A stretch of DNA of 64,000 nt from Dyadobacter linearis (GCF_907165045.1 NZ_CAJRAU010000004.1:372001-436000), one strand, 5' to 3'; shown: positions 1 through 9,810, numbered from the stretch's first letter. The notes: generated from the letters alone by a model not told the origin. Program-made: numbers and translations.

Positions 1-50
1 TTTTGGAGATGGAAGCGGATTCGGATTTCATGTAATACAGGCGATATGGT

Positions 51-58
51 TACATTTG
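51..58 (+). promoter_or_regulatory. Putative -7 element for porQ
   Basis: TACATTTG matches the Bacteroidota -7 consensus TAnnTTTG. A TTTC at 26-29, 21 bases upstream, could serve as the -33 element. The predicted transcript would begin near 65 and leave about 50 bases of leader before the ATG at 116. Confidence 0.42.
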
Positions 59-115
59 TTTTCAACGGATTATAAATATAGCGGCATTTTACTGATTCGG
101 GAAATATCGATACTT

Positions 116-1177
116 ATGAGGATGCTCGGGCGGCGGGCTTACCTGTTGGCATTCCTACTGGCTTTGCTGACCAATGCAGCATTTGCCCAGCCGGCAGGCG
201 GAAAAAGCAAGCTCGACTTTCTCGTTTTACCAACGCAGGCGAAAAGCACAGCGCTTGGAACCCACCATTTGACAGCTTCTGGAAACGATCCGGCACTGTT
301 TCTTCAAAATCCTTCTTTGCTGGACTCCACTAAAACCGATAATGCCTCGGTAAATCTGATGCCTTACCTGGCCGATACCAAATTTCTGAACCTTGCCTAT
401 GCAGGAAAAGCGGGGAGGCAGCCGGCCGTCTGGGCAGTCGGGCTGCAATATCTCAATTACGGTACCATGCAGGAAACCGACGATATAGGGAATGTGATCG
501 GCGAATTTCGGGCGGCGGATTACGGGTTATCTGCCGGATACGGGCATTCCTTAGGCGCATTTACTGTCGGAGGAAGTATAAAGTTTGTAGGCGCTTCGGT
601 GGAAACTTACCAGACTTACGGACTTGCATTCGATTGGGGAGCAATTTTCAAACATCCGAGGGAGGACTTTTCGGTTGGGTTTGTGGTAAAAAATATGGGG
701 TTTTTGAAACAGAATTTTAATGGTGCTACTACTCCCGTTTTGCCACTGGATATTCGCGCCGGAATTACTTTCAAGCCTGAGTATATGCCAGTTAGAGTGA
801 CAGTTACTGCGCATCATCTCAACAGGTTCGATATGGTTTACAATGATCCCGCACTATTTTTTACCTATGATATCAACGGAAACCGGTTGCCCAGAAAGGT
901 AGGAATTGCGGAAAAGCTGGGCCGGCATTTGTCGCTGGGAGCAGAGGGGCTGATCCATAAAAATTTCCGGCTGCTGCTGGGTTATGATCATTTACGGAGA
1001 CAGGAACTGCGGCTTTCCGATCGCGGTGCACTGGCCGGTTTTTCTTTCGGAATGTGGCTGAGAGTCAAGCGGTTTGAGGTGAGCTACGGCCGCGCGCAAT
1101 ATGTTCCCGGTTTCGGTAGCAGCTCACTTTCCATTGTGATGAATTTGAAAAAAGGTTTTGTCAAAGAACCTTACTGA
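116..1177 (+). CDS. porQ: Type IX secretion system protein PorQ
   Basis: A 353-residue outer-membrane beta-barrel protein of the PorQ family. PorQ is known as part of the T9SS attachment complex that anchors cargo at the cell surface. I chose the ATG at 116 because it opens directly into a signal peptide (MRMLGRR, a hydrophobic stretch, then AAFAQ); an upstream TTG at 56 would only add a non-signal-like extension. The mature part has alternating beta-strand character, the LGTHHLTASGNDPALFLQNP opening typical of the family, and a C-terminus ending in strand-like residues. The gene is alone on its strand, far from the gldKLMN block at 47-52 kb, and its last bases overlap the converging ABC gene by 7 bp. 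Confidence 0.85.
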   Translation: MRMLGRRAYLLAFLLALLTNAAFAQPAGGKSKLDFLVLPTQAKSTALGTHHLTASGNDPALFLQNPSLLDSTKTDNASVNLMPYLADTKFLNLAYAGKAGRQPAVWAVGLQYLNYGTMQETDDIGNVIGEFRAADYGLSAGYGHSLGAFTVGGSIKFVGASVETYQTYGLAFDWGAIFKHPREDFSVGFVVKNMGFLKQNFNGATTPVLPLDIRAGITFKPEYMPVRVTVTAHHLNRFDMVYNDPALFFTYDINGNRLPRKVGIAEKLGRHLSLGAEGLIHKNFRLLLGYDHLRRQELRLSDRGALAGFSFGMWLRVKRFEVSYGRAQYVPGFGSSSLSIVMNLKKGFVKEPY

Positions 1178-2664
1178 ACAACAATTCCCTTTTCCAGTTT
1201 GAGAAAATGCGTGACGCACAAAGGGATTTCCTGGGGGTAATGCGAAACGTAGATCAGTGTTCTGTCAGAAGTATCGCAAATCGCATCTACTACTGATTTG
1301 AAGTATTCAATTGCTTCACTATCAAGTCCCTGACAAGGTTCGTCGAGGATGAGCAGCGGCGGATTTTTTACCAATGCCCGCGCCAGCAATACCATTCTCT
1401 GCTGCCCTTTTGAGAGCTGTGAAAAATCTTTTTCAATCAATTGACCAACGTGCAGCAGCTCCGCAACCTGGTGAACGCGCTGGATCTGTAATTCTGAGAG
1501 TTTCTTGAAAAATACACCAGTCGCATCAAAAAAGCCCGAAGCTATTGTCTTGAAGACCGTCGTATTTCTAGGAAAGTACAGGTGCAGTTCCGGCGATACG
1601 TGTCCTATCTTTTGCTTGATATCCCAGATCGACGCACCGGTTCCGCCCCTTTTTTTATCAAACAAATCAAAATCATTGGCAAAACGCTGGGGATTATCAG
1701 CGGTAATAATACTGAGCAACGTCGATTTTCCCGAACCATTTGCGCCAGACAATGCCCACTTTTCACCTTTCGCGACTTTCCAGTTTACCTTGTCCAATAT
1801 AACCTCGCTGCCATATTTGACTTTGATATTGCGCAGGTCAAATGCATTTGTAAAATCAGTGAATTCAGGCAAACCGAAATCTGTCAGCTTAACCGCGTCA
1901 GGCTGAGGATTTGTGAGTTCCCGGGTAGCTGCTTTGAAATCAGAAACATTCGTTTTTCTGACAATTTTCCCCTCGTTCATTTCAAGGACATGCGTTATAA
2001 CTGTGGGAATCTCAGTTGCAGTAGTCGCCATAATAATGGTAACTCCTTCCTTGGAAAGCTCACTTAGCGCATTACGCAACACTTCCCTCGAATGTACGTC
2101 CAGCCCGCTGAATGCATTATCCAGCATTAGCAACTTCGGTTTTTTCAATAAGGATTTTGCAAGAAGCATTCTCCGCGTTTCACCATTTGAAAGTGTAACA
2201 AACGGATGATCAAGCAAATGCGTGAGGGAAAGTAATTCTGAAACTTTGGAGAGTTCTTCTTCGGTCACCTTCGAAGGCTTCAATTCCACAGACTTATCAT
2301 CGACCGTTCCGACGGGTTTAAGCTGGTCTGTCAGGACCGCTCGCAGGGTAGGGGCGCGCTCCGCTTCGTAGGCATGGAACCGCTGCTGATAATATTGCGC
2401 GCCTGCATTGACGATCCGGTTGAAGGAATAATCATTGGATGCGAGCTCGAACGTTTCACGCAGCGGCGCGTTCCAGGCGTACGATATCTTGCCCGAAAGC
2501 ACCGGCCATTTACCAGCAATTATATCTAGCAATACAGTCTTCCCGGCTCCATTAGGCCCTACGATCGCCCAGTTTTCCCCTGCTTCAATATCCCAGTCAA
2601 TACCTGAGAGAACCTGAATATCATATTTACGGACGGAAACATTTTGGAGCGAAACGAGTGGCAT
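1171..2664 (-). CDS. ABC ATPase with two nucleotide-binding domains (ModF-like)
   Basis: A 497-residue soluble protein with two fused ABC ATPase domains. Domain 1 has Walker A GPNGAGKT (residues 36-43), signature LSNGE and Walker B LLMLDNAFSGLD, where the usual catalytic Glu after the Asp is Asn. Domain 2 has GANGSGKS, signature LSKGQ and an intact LLILDEPCQGLD. There are no membrane segments. The layout resembles ModF-type ATPases or translation-associated ABC proteins; the lack of a long linker between domains favours ModF-like. No transporter permease lies next to it, so the partner and substrate are unknown. The N in place of E in domain 1 suggests one weakly hydrolytic site, as in many asymmetric ABC dimers. 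Confidence 0.75.
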   Translation of the reverse strand: MPLVSLQNVSVRKYDIQVLSGIDWDIEAGENWAIVGPNGAGKTVLLDIIAGKWPVLSGKISYAWNAPLRETFELASNDYSFNRIVNAGAQYYQQRFHAYEAERAPTLRAVLTDQLKPVGTVDDKSVELKPSKVTEEELSKVSELLSLTHLLDHPFVTLSNGETRRMLLAKSLLKKPKLLMLDNAFSGLDVHSREVLRNALSELSKEGVTIIMATTATEIPTVITHVLEMNEGKIVRKTNVSDFKAATRELTNPQPDAVKLTDFGLPEFTDFTNAFDLRNIKVKYGSEVILDKVNWKVAKGEKWALSGANGSGKSTLLSIITADNPQRFANDFDLFDKKRGGTGASIWDIKQKIGHVSPELHLYFPRNTTVFKTIASGFFDATGVFFKKLSELQIQRVHQVAELLHVGQLIEKDFSQLSKGQQRMVLLARALVKNPPLLILDEPCQGLDSEAIEYFKSVVDAICDTSDRTLIYVSHYPQEIPLCVTHFLKLEKGIVVQ

Positions 2665-2722
2665 GAACTACTGAGCACTTGGATGAATGCGCAATATTAA
2701 AACTTTGCACTTAATTGAAAGC

Positions 2723-2753
2723 AAAAAAGCATCCTTGATGAGGATGCTTTTTT
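2723..2753 (-). terminator. Terminator after the DJ-1/PfpI gene
   Basis: A 13-bp perfect stem (AAAAAAGCATCCT / AGGATGCTTTTTT) with a 5-base loop lies just past the stop of the gene at 2779. The A and T runs make it usable in both directions. Confidence 0.8.
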
Positions 2754-2778
2754 GTGGTTTATAATCTGCTGATGAATG

Positions 2779-3330
2779 TCAATGTTGTAGTTCGAGGTTG
2801 AACTCTTTTAGCATGGAAGCTGTGAATGCGGAAAGGTCGTCGGTTGTGCGGCTGGTTACCAGCCCGTTATTTGTTACTACTTCCTGGTCAATCCAAATCG
2901 CCCCTGCATTTTCAAGATCGTGCCGGATCGCGGCGTAGGAAGTAAGTGTTCTTCCCAAGACCACATCCGCGTCTATCAGCAGCTGCGGGCCGTGACAGAT
3001 GGCGGCTACTGGTTTTCCGCTGGCGAAAAATGACCTTACAAATTCAATCGCTTTCGGCTGCATTCGCAAAGCATCCAGTCCCATTACCCCACCCGGGATC
3101 AGTAATGCGTCATAATATTCCGGTCGCGCCATTTGCAGGGGTACGTTCACCCGATGCTTCTCTCCCCAGTCCAGATGATTCCAGCCACGCACATGATCCT
3201 TATTTGGAGAAATCAGGTGGGTGGTAGCACCCATACGATCTAGGACTTTTCTGGGGCAGGTCATTTCGACTTGCTCAAATCCATCGGCAACCAGAATTGC
3301 AACTTTAAATGAATTAAGCGATTGTAACAT
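2779..3330 (-). CDS. DJ-1/PfpI family (type 1 glutamine amidotransferase-like) protein
   Basis: A 183-residue cytoplasmic protein of the PfpI/YhbO/DJ-1 class. These are described as deglycases, glyoxalases or proteases acting in stress, so the exact reaction cannot be fixed from sequence. The nucleophile elbow AICHGPQLL places the catalytic Cys at residue 112, and the acidic partner is Glu19 in DGFEQVE. I start at the ATG at 3330, which begins MLQSLNSFKVAILVADGFEQ; a longer frame to 3444 adds 38 residues that look non-coding. It is a single gene bounded by terminators on its downstream side. A second, divergent family member lies at 9130-9810. Confidence 0.85.
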   Translation of the reverse strand: MLQSLNSFKVAILVADGFEQVEMTCPRKVLDRMGATTHLISPNKDHVRGWNHLDWGEKHRVNVPLQMARPEYYDALLIPGGVMGLDALRMQPKAIEFVRSFFASGKPVAAICHGPQLLIDADVVLGRTLTSYAAIRHDLENAGAIWIDQEVVTNNGLVTSRTTDDLSAFTASMLKEFNLELQH

Positions 3331-3494
3331 AGGAATGGGTGTGGAATAAAGGTTTAGACAATTCAGGTATTTATTTGCACAAAAATTATGCCAATTTCTA
3401 ATTATGTTGTTAAACGTATTTTTCAAACGTTTGCGTAGCTGCAAATCTACATGTGTGGAGTGCTGACGTTACCACACTAAATCGCCCGAAAACA

Positions 3495-3522
3495 AGAAAA
3501 GCAGCCCGGAAGCTGCTTTTCT
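3495..3522 (-). terminator. Terminator after clpB
   Basis: AGAAAAGCAGC pairs with GCTGCTTTTCT around a 6-base loop, 21 bases past the clpB stop, with T-rich sequence on the minus strand. Confidence 0.75.
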
Positions 3523-3542
3523 GTTTATAACTATTTTAAGAA

Positions 3543-6146
3543 TTATATCTCTACACTGCCAACATTCTCAAATATCAGATCTCCGTGAGAGTTCAATTCC
3601 ATCATAATCACTGAATCTTTGGCAACCTGCCCACTCAGGATTCCCTTTGAAAGCTCATTCAGAATACGTCTCTGCAATACTCTTTTCAAAGGTCGCGCAC
3701 CGAATGCCGGGTCGAATCCGTCTTCCCCGAGCTTGGTCAGCGCCTCGTCGGTTGCGTCCAGCGTGATACCCTGTTCTTGCAGCATTTTTTGGATTCCCTT
3801 GAATTGAATGTCCACGATCTTGCGGATATTTTTCATAGTCAGCGGCTCGAACAGCACGATCTCGTCGATCCGGTTCAGGAACTCGGGTCTTACCGAAGCC
3901 TTCAATAGATCCAGTACCGCGGTTTTGGCTTCTTCCACGATCAAGGTATGGTTCCAGCCTTCATCTTCTGCGAATTTCTCCTGAATAATGTGGCTGCCAA
4001 TATTGGAAGTCATAATGATGATCGTGTTCTTGAAGTTTGCGACCCGGCCTTTGTTGTCGGTCAGCCTACCTTCGTCAAGTACTTGCAATAATATATTCCA
4101 AACGTCGGGGTGGCCTTTCTCGATCTCGTCCAGCAATATCACGCTGTACGGTTTTCTCCTTACCGCCTCGGTCAGCTGTCCGCCTTCATCATAGCCCACA
4201 TATCCCGGAGGCGCACCTACCAGCCTGCTTACAGAATGGCGTTCCTGATATTCGCTCATGTCAATGCGGACCATCGCGTTTTCGTCATTGAACAGGTATT
4301 CAGCCAAAGTTTTAGCTAATTCGGTCTTTCCGACACCGGTCGGGCCAAGGAAAAGGAAGCTTCCGATCGGACGTTTTGCATCCTGCAAACCTGCCCGGCT
4401 ACGCCTCACCGCATCAGAAACCACCTCAATAGCTTCCGCCTGGCCAGCTACCCGTTGATGCAGGTGCTCTTCCAGTTGTAGCAGTTTCTCACGGTCGCTT
4501 TGCAGCATTTTGCTCACAGGTATACCCGTCCATTTGGCCACTACTTCGGCAATATCTTCCGGCGTGATCTCCTCCTGCATCAGGCTCTGAGCGTTTTCGG
4601 AGTTCTGCAATGTTTCCAGTTGCCGCTGCACTTCGGGAATCCGGCCGTAGCGGATCTCGGCTACCTTACCAAAGTCGCCGGAACGTTCGGCCTGTTCAGC
4701 TTCCAGCCGCAGCTGTTCGCTTTGTTCTTTCAGTGTCCTTACCTCGTTTACTTTGCCTTTTTCATTCTCCCACTGCGCTTTCAGGGTATTCCTTTCTTCG
4801 CTGAGATCGGCGATTTCTTTGTTCAGGACAGTTTCCTTATCCTTATTATTTTCTCTCCGGATCGCCTCACGCTCAATTTCCAATTGCATGATCCGGCGGT
4901 TCAGCTCGTCCAGTTCTTCGGGCACGCTGTCCATTTCCAGTCTCAGCTTGGAAGCCGCCTCGTCCATCAGGTCAATCGCCTTATCGGGCAGGAATCGGTC
5001 GCTGATGTATCTGTTAGACAATTCCACTGCCGCAATCACAGCATCGTCCTGGATCCGCACGCCGTGGTGCAGCTCATATTTTTCCTTAATACCGCGGAGA
5101 ATACTGATCGCGTCCGGAATATTCGGCTCGTCCACCATCACAGCCTGGAACCTGCGTTCCAGCGCTTTGTCCTTCTCCATATACTTTTGATATTCCTTCA
5201 AAGTAGTGGCACCGATCGCGTGCAATTCACCTCTCGCCAAGGCTGGTTTCAGCAGGTTAGCCGCATCCATTGCGCTTTCTCCGCCACCACCGGCACCGAT
5301 AAGTGTATGAATTTCATCGATAAAAAGTACTATCTCACCTTCCGAATCGGTCACTTCTTTGATGACCGCTTTCAGTCGTTCTTCAAATTCACCCTTATAT
5401 TTGGCACCTGCGATCAGCAATCCCATATCCAGGGATACGATCGTTTTGGATTTCAGGTTTTCGGGCACGTCGCCTTGCACGATACGCTGCGCCAGACCTT
5501 CCACGATCGCCGTTTTACCAACACCCGGTTCTCCCAGGAGGATCGGATTATTTTTGGTACGGCGACTTAATATCTGCAACACCCGCCTGATCTCTTCGTC
5601 GCGACCAATCACGGGATCGATCTTGCCGGCTTTTGCCAACTCATTCAAATTCTTGCTATATCGTTCGAGCGAGCGATATTTAGCTTCTGCATTTTGATCT
5701 TTCACGGGATTATTTTTTCCTCTAAGTTCTTTGATTGCATTAATCAACTTTTTTTCTTCAAATCCCAGCTCCCTCAAAAGGATCGCTGTGGAATCTTTTC
5801 CGGCCAAGATACCAAGCAAAAGCAACTCAATACTGACAAATTCGTCACTGAATTCTTTCAGATAGTTTTGCGCTTTGCCGCTGGCGGCCGCCATATCGTT
5901 GCCCAGATAGGGCTGTCCCCCGCTAACTCTTGGATAACCGTCCAATATCTTTTGGAGCCGGGTATTGAGGATATCCGGTGAGATATTCAGTTTATTCAAC
6001 AGGAAGAGCGAGGTATTTGGGTCCTCCTCTAATATCGATTTCAGTACGTGGCCAGTTTCAATCGCTTGCTGCTGATTGCCCTGGACCATTTGCGCAGCGT
6101 GTTGTATAATTTCCTGCGCCTTGATGGTATATTGGTTAAAGTTCAT
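3543..6146 (-). CDS. clpB: ATP-dependent disaggregase ClpB
   Basis: An 867-residue Hsp100 chaperone, the full length expected for ClpB. It has the N-terminal Clp repeat domain (residues about 1-145), AAA+ domain 1 with Walker A GEPGVGKT and Walker [12 protein letters not shown], a long charged coiled-coil middle domain (about 410-525, rich in E, R and L), AAA+ domain 2 with GPTGVGKT and [14 protein letters not shown], and a C-terminal small domain. ClpB extracts proteins from aggregates together with DnaK. There is no ClpP-binding loop, which separates it from ClpA/C. It is a single-gene unit with its own terminator; upstream it carries a palindrome and a GGCAC element also seen before the hsp20-like gene. 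Confidence 0.97.
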   Translation of the reverse strand: MNFNQYTIKAQEIIQHAAQMVQGNQQQAIETGHVLKSILEEDPNTSLFLLNKLNISPDILNTRLQKILDGYPRVSGGQPYLGNDMAAASGKAQNYLKEFSDEFVSIELLLLGILAGKDSTAILLRELGFEEKKLINAIKELRGKNNPVKDQNAEAKYRSLERYSKNLNELAKAGKIDPVIGRDEEIRRVLQILSRRTKNNPILLGEPGVGKTAIVEGLAQRIVQGDVPENLKSKTIVSLDMGLLIAGAKYKGEFEERLKAVIKEVTDSEGEIVLFIDEIHTLIGAGGGGESAMDAANLLKPALARGELHAIGATTLKEYQKYMEKDKALERRFQAVMVDEPNIPDAISILRGIKEKYELHHGVRIQDDAVIAAVELSNRYISDRFLPDKAIDLMDEAASKLRLEMDSVPEELDELNRRIMQLEIEREAIRRENNKDKETVLNKEIADLSEERNTLKAQWENEKGKVNEVRTLKEQSEQLRLEAEQAERSGDFGKVAEIRYGRIPEVQRQLETLQNSENAQSLMQEEITPEDIAEVVAKWTGIPVSKMLQSDREKLLQLEEHLHQRVAGQAEAIEVVSDAVRRSRAGLQDAKRPIGSFLFLGPTGVGKTELAKTLAEYLFNDENAMVRIDMSEYQERHSVSRLVGAPPGYVGYDEGGQLTEAVRRKPYSVILLDEIEKGHPDVWNILLQVLDEGRLTDNKGRVANFKNTIIIMTSNIGSHIIQEKFAEDEGWNHTLIVEEAKTAVLDLLKASVRPEFLNRIDEIVLFEPLTMKNIRKIVDIQFKGIQKMLQEQGITLDATDEALTKLGEDGFDPAFGARPLKRVLQRRILNELSKGILSGQVAKDSVIMMELNSHGDLIFENVGSVEI

Positions 6147-6182
6147 GGCGTTGATTTTGTTTTCGATTCACTTATTAACCTC

Positions 6183-6199
6183 ATGAAAAGTATGTGCCC
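6183..6199 (-). promoter_or_regulatory. Sigma-54-like element upstream of clpB
   Basis: On the minus strand the sequence reads GGGCACATACTTTTCAT. Against the sigma-54 consensus TGGCAC-N5-TTGCA it differs in the first base and in the G of the -12 GC. It would start transcription about 25 bases before the clpB ATG. The hsp20-like gene has a similarly placed TGGCACGTAGTTTTT. The altered -12 box makes this uncertain. Confidence 0.3.
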
Positions 6200-6249
6200 G
6201 AGATCAAAACCGGAAATTTTGGCATTATTGTGCTCAGTATCGAAGGATT

Positions 6250-6263
6250 CAGGACAAAATGTC
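6250..6263. promoter_or_regulatory. CAGGACAAAATGTC element upstream of clpB
   Basis: GACA-AAA-TGTC forms an imperfect-spacer palindrome about 110 bases upstream of clpB. The same 15-base string TCAGGACAAAATGTC occurs upstream of the hsp20-like gene at 13233-13247, suggesting a shared operator or activator site for chaperone genes. Confidence 0.4.
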
Positions 6264-6318
6264 GCTTGTGGGAGCTTATGGGTTATCGAAGTGAAGCTTG
6301 GCTAAGTTGCCTTAAAAA

Positions 6319-6353
6319 ATAAAAGCCGCCCGTTTAGAAACGAGCAGCTTTTT
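6319..6353 (-). terminator. Terminator after lysA
   Basis: The minus strand can fold AAAAGCtGCtCGTTT against AAACGgGCgGCTTTT with a 2-4 base loop and a following T-rich run, 22 bases past the lysA stop. Confidence 0.65.
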
Positions 6354-6374
6354 CAAGGTGTCAGAATTGTTTGA

Positions 6375-7604
6375 TCAAATATCCATTTGAGTTTTCAAAA
6401 GATCTTCCAGCGTCTCCCTTCTGCGGACGAGCCTGGCATTCCCGTTGTCAACGAGCACCTCGGCTGGCCGAAGTCTTGCATTGTAATTCGAGCTCATCGT
6501 GAATCCGTAGGCGCCTGCATTCAGAAATGCGAGCACGTCGCCCTGGCGCACTTCGGGCAGCTCGCGGTCGGTTGCGAATGTATCCGTTTCACAGATATAG
6601 CCCACCACATTGTATGTTTTGAGCGGGCCGCCGGGATTGGAAATGTTGAGGATATGGTGGTAAGAACCGTACATCATCGGGCGGATCAGGTGGTTAAGTC
6701 CCGAATCGACGTGAACAAAATTGCGCGCCGGATCTTCCTTTACTACCGTCGTTTTTACAAGCAGAAAACCGGATTCGCTCACCAGAAATTTGCCGGGTTC
6801 AAACCATAGTTGCAGTTTCCTTCCATATTCATTACAAAAGGTGTTGAAGCGCTCGGATATATTCTTTCCTAATAATTCCATATCCGTAACATGGTCACCA
6901 GGCAGGTAAGAGACTTTAAATCCGCCCCCCAAGTCGATGATTTCCAGATCGGGGAAGCGTTTTGCGGCTTCAAAAAGAATATCCGCTACTTTCAGAAAAG
7001 GCTCTGCGTCTTTAATATCCGAGCCCGTGTGCTGGTGCAGACCAACTATTTTAATATCGTATTTCTTCACCACTTCCAGCACTTCATCCAGCATCAAAAC
7101 CGAAATTCCGAACTTGGAATCCGCGTGGGCGGTCATGATTTTTGCATTTCCACCTGCCGCCACATTTGGTTTGATCCTGATCAGGCAGGGTTTTGTGTTC
7201 CCGTAAGTCTGGCCAAACCATTCGAGAAGCGGAATGCTATCCACGTTCACGATCGCGCCTGCGTCCACTGCCGAGCGAACTTCTTCAAACGGAACGCCGC
7301 TGGGAGTGAATGTGATTTGACTGGCATTGTAGCCGGCGATCATTCCCATTTCCAGTTCACCCGGAGAAACCACATCGAGTTCTACACCTATCTCGCGCAT
7401 CAGTCTCAGGATTGCCAGGTTGGTATTGGCTTTGCAGGCGTATTTAATTTTCAGATCAATCCCGTCAAAAGCCTGTTTCAACTCGCCGGCTTTGCGTCGG
7501 ATCGTGGCGCCGTCGTAGGCGTAAAGCGGGCTTCCGTAAGTTTCTAAAAGTGCTGCTAGATCGATTTGGTGGGTCGAAAAGGGAGTTGGTTCTGCGGACG
7601 ACAT
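6375..7604 (-). CDS. lysA: Diaminopimelate decarboxylase
   Basis: A 409-residue PLP enzyme of the fold-III decarboxylase family, converting meso-diaminopimelate to L-lysine, the last step of the DAP pathway. Motifs seen are the PLP-lysine segment KYACKANTN near residue 55, the glycine-rich phosphate-binding IIDLGGGFKVSY, EPGKFLV, and the second-subunit CETDTFATDRELP with the catalytic Cys, followed by AGAYGFTMSSNYNAR. The length is normal. It is followed upstream by pyrF on the same strand with a 42-base gap, so the two may be co-transcribed although they belong to different pathways. No other lysine gene is nearby. Confidence 0.95.
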   Translation of the reverse strand: MSSAEPTPFSTHQIDLAALLETYGSPLYAYDGATIRRKAGELKQAFDGIDLKIKYACKANTNLAILRLMREIGVELDVVSPGELEMGMIAGYNASQITFTPSGVPFEEVRSAVDAGAIVNVDSIPLLEWFGQTYGNTKPCLIRIKPNVAAGGNAKIMTAHADSKFGISVLMLDEVLEVVKKYDIKIVGLHQHTGSDIKDAEPFLKVADILFEAAKRFPDLEIIDLGGGFKVSYLPGDHVTDMELLGKNISERFNTFCNEYGRKLQLWFEPGKFLVSESGFLLVKTTVVKEDPARNFVHVDSGLNHLIRPMMYGSYHHILNISNPGGPLKTYNVVGYICETDTFATDRELPEVRQGDVLAFLNAGAYGFTMSSNYNARLRPAEVLVDNGNARLVRRRETLEDLLKTQMDI

Positions 7605-7646
7605 TATTATAATTGATACTTTGTTTTTGACTAAAATTAAAAGCTG

Positions 7647-8474
7647 CTACTTGCAATACAGATCGAGGTAGGTCGCCATTTCCTGCTGGATTTTGAACGC
7701 TTCCTGCCGCGCTTTTTGCGAGAAGTCGATTCCATTTCCTGCATAAATAATACTTCTCGACGCGTTGACGAGCAAGCCGCAATGACTGTTCATTCCAAAC
7801 CTGGAAACTTCTTCCAGATCTCCGCCCTGTGCACCCACGCCCGGTACAAGCAGAAAGTGATCGGGGACAATTGTTCTGATTTTTTCGAACTCGGGAGCCT
7901 GCGTCGCGCCTACCACATACATCATGCGATCAGCGCCTGCCCATTGCTGGGAGATTTTGAGCACCTGTTCATACAAACTACTGTCCTCTACTTGCAGTCG
8001 CTGGAAATCGGAACTGCCTATGTTAGAGGTTAATGCCAGCAGTATCACCCATTTATTTTCATATTCCAGAAAAGGAATCACCGAATCGCTGCCCATATAT
8101 GGAGCTACGGTCACGGAATCGAAATCCAGTCCGGAAGAGGTTGGGTCAAAGAATGTGCGCGCGTACAAGCCGGAAGTATTGCCGATATCGCCGCGTTTTG
8201 CATCTGCAATCGTGAAATGCGTGGCAGGAATATATTCAAGTGTTTTCTGTAAACTTTCCCATCCTTTTGCACCCATCGCCTCGTAAAACGCAATGTTCGG
8301 TTTATAGGAAACACAATAGTCGGCAGTGGCGTCGATAATCTGTTTATTGAATTCAAAAACAGGGTCAGCCTCCTGCAATAAATGCGAAGGAATTTTACGA
8401 ATGTCAGTATCGAGTCCTACACAGAGGTAGGTTTTCTTTGCTGAAATTTGCGTGAAAAGCTCTTGATAAGTCAT
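7647..8474 (-). CDS. pyrF: Orotidine 5'-phosphate decarboxylase (type 2)
   Basis: A 275-residue enzyme forming UMP from OMP, the last step of de novo pyrimidine synthesis. The signature [15 protein letters not shown] carries the catalytic Asp-Lys-Asp set, and [14 protein letters not shown] at the N-terminus plus [11 protein letters not shown] near the phosphate site are typical of the longer type 2 (PyrF-II) enzymes found in Bacteroidota, actinobacteria and Myxococcales. The ATG at 8474 gives [10 protein letters not shown], a natural start. It lies divergent to rfbC with 100 bases between the genes. Confidence 0.95.
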   Translation of the reverse strand: MTYQELFTQISAKKTYLCVGLDTDIRKIPSHLLQEADPVFEFNKQIIDATADYCVSYKPNIAFYEAMGAKGWESLQKTLEYIPATHFTIADAKRGDIGNTSGLYARTFFDPTSSGLDFDSVTVAPYMGSDSVIPFLEYENKWVILLALTSNIGSSDFQRLQVEDSSLYEQVLKISQQWAGADRMMYVVGATQAPEFEKIRTIVPDHFLLVPGVGAQGGDLEEVSRFGMNSHCGLLVNASRSIIYAGNGIDFSQKARQEAFKIQQEMATYLDLYCK

Positions 8475-8522
8475 GATTTGGGAAATATTGCGCTGAAATT
8501 ACAACGTCTAACAATAGATTCA

Positions 8523-8530
8523 TAAATTTG
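8523..8530 (+). promoter_or_regulatory. Putative -7 element for rfbC
   Basis: TAAATTTG fits TAnnTTTG and would start transcription about 38 bases before the rfbC ATG. No convincing -33 TTTG was found. Confidence 0.33.
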
Positions 8531-8574
8531 CCTGACAATACATCGCATCCATAATTTATAAGAAGATCACGTTC

Positions 8575-9126
8575 ATGCATATTCGAGAAACATCCATATC
8601 AGGTTTAGTTGAAATTTTTCCGCGCGTTTTCGAAGATGACCGCGGGGTGTTTTTCGAATCTTTCAACAAGCAGGTATTTGAAAGTCTGGGCTTGCCAACC
8701 AATTTCGTTCAGGACAATCAGTCGTTTTCGAAAAAAGGGGTTGTGAGAGGATTGCATTTTCAGAATGCGCCTTTTGCGCAGGGCAAGCTTGTGAGAGTAA
8801 TTTCTGGTGTGGTAATGGATGTGGCTGTGGATATCCGCCCGGATTCGCCAACTTTCGGTCAGCATGAAATTTTCGAGCTTCGCGGCGACAAGAACAACTT
8901 TGCGTATGTTCCCGAAGGATTTGCACACGGTTTCGTAGCGTTGGAGGATAGTATTTTCAGCTATAAATGCACAAACGTGTACAGCAAAGAGTCTGAATCG
9001 GGTATTTTGTGGAATGATCCTGACCTGAATATCGACTGGGGGATTTCTAATCCGCTAGTATCTGAAAAAGATCTTATTCTGCCTACTTTCAAATCTTTGT
9101 TCGCAGACGCCCGGATCAAAGCCTAA
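8575..9126 (+). CDS. rfbC: dTDP-4-dehydrorhamnose 3,5-epimerase
   Basis: A 183-residue cupin-fold epimerase (RmlC/RfbC) acting on dTDP-4-keto-6-deoxyglucose in dTDP-L-rhamnose synthesis. The family motifs are visible: EIFPRVFEDDRGVFFESFN, FVQDNQSFS, VVRGLHFQ with the active-site His, GKLVRVISGVVMDVAVDIR, and FAHGFVALED. Length is normal. None of rfbA, rfbB or rfbD is adjacent, so in this genome the rhamnose genes are either scattered or this copy serves another deoxysugar. The stop is only 3 bases from the converging gene at 9130, with no room for a separate terminator. Confidence 0.95.
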   Translation: MHIRETSISGLVEIFPRVFEDDRGVFFESFNKQVFESLGLPTNFVQDNQSFSKKGVVRGLHFQNAPFAQGKLVRVISGVVMDVAVDIRPDSPTFGQHEIFELRGDKNNFAYVPEGFAHGFVALEDSIFSYKCTNVYSKESESGILWNDPDLNIDWGISNPLVSEKDLILPTFKSLFADARIKA

Positions 9127-9129
9127 CGC

Positions 9130-9810
9130 TTATTTTTCAAAAAGCTCTTCCAGTGCCTTGGAAGCAATTTTTTTTGCAGAACCCGGATTTTGACCGGTGA
9201 TCAGCCTTTCGTCCATTTCAATGAATTCCATGAATGGGATCATTGTTTTGGTGAAATGTGCGCCGCGTTCTTTCAGTTTATCTTCCAGGTAAAAAGGAAC
9301 TTCGCTTACAAAACTCATCAGCGTTTCCTCCATATTGGAATAGCCGGTGAGATATTTGTCCTGTATCAGGTAAGAACCATCAGAAAGTTTAACGTTCATC
9401 AATCCCGACACGCCGTGACTGACTGCGGAAACCATTCCGTTGCGTTCGTAAATGCTTTTTGTGATTTGAATCAGCTCCTGGTTTTCAGGGAAATCCCACA
9501 TTGCTCCGTGCCCGCCGGCAAAATAAATCAGACGGTAGTCAGCGGGATGTATTTGGGAAGGAGTTAGCGAATGTTCAAGCTTGTTTCGGAAAACCGGGTC
9601 TTCCCAGTAGCGGGCATTGCATTCATCTTTGAAATCAAGGCTGCGTTCATCAATCGGAACGTTTCCACCTTTTGGACTGACAAAGTCCATAATAATCCGT
9701 CGTTTCGCCATTACATCGTAAAAATGCGTAAGCTCACTTAACCATACCCCGGTTTTAGTTGTTTTGGTTGGATAGGCTTCGTGGTTGGTGCAAACGATTA
9801 ATACTTTCAT
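9130..9810 (-). CDS. DJ-1/PfpI-like protein with serine at the nucleophile position
   Basis: A 226-residue member of the larger Hsp31/HchA-like branch of the DJ-1 superfamily. It starts MKVLIVCTNHEAYPT and has GVWLSELTHFYD, FVSPKGGNVPID, and YFAGGHGAMWDFPE, all usual for this branch. The nucleophile elbow, normally A-V-C-H-G, here reads AVSHGVSG, so residue 131 is Ser (codon AGT). The codon is clear in the sequence. Without the elbow Cys, glyoxalase or deglycase chemistry of the known type is doubtful; a changed reaction or a chaperone/binding role is possible. It is monocistronic, convergent with rfbC. Confidence 0.8.
   Translation of the reverse strand: MKVLIVCTNHEAYPTKTTKTGVWLSELTHFYDVMAKRRIIMDFVSPKGGNVPIDERSLDFKDECNARYWEDPVFRNKLEHSLTPSQIHPADYRLIYFAGGHGAMWDFPENQELIQITKSIYERNGMVSAVSHGVSGLMNVKLSDGSYLIQDKYLTGYSNMEETLMSFVSEVPFYLEDKLKERGAHFTKTMIPFMEFIEMDERLITGQNPGSAKKIASKALEELFEK

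Noticed and set aside
4500-5570. Long open frame on the plus strand opposite clpB
   Set aside because: It is a shadow of clpB, lacks domain or signal features, and clpB is fully supported by Walker motifs.
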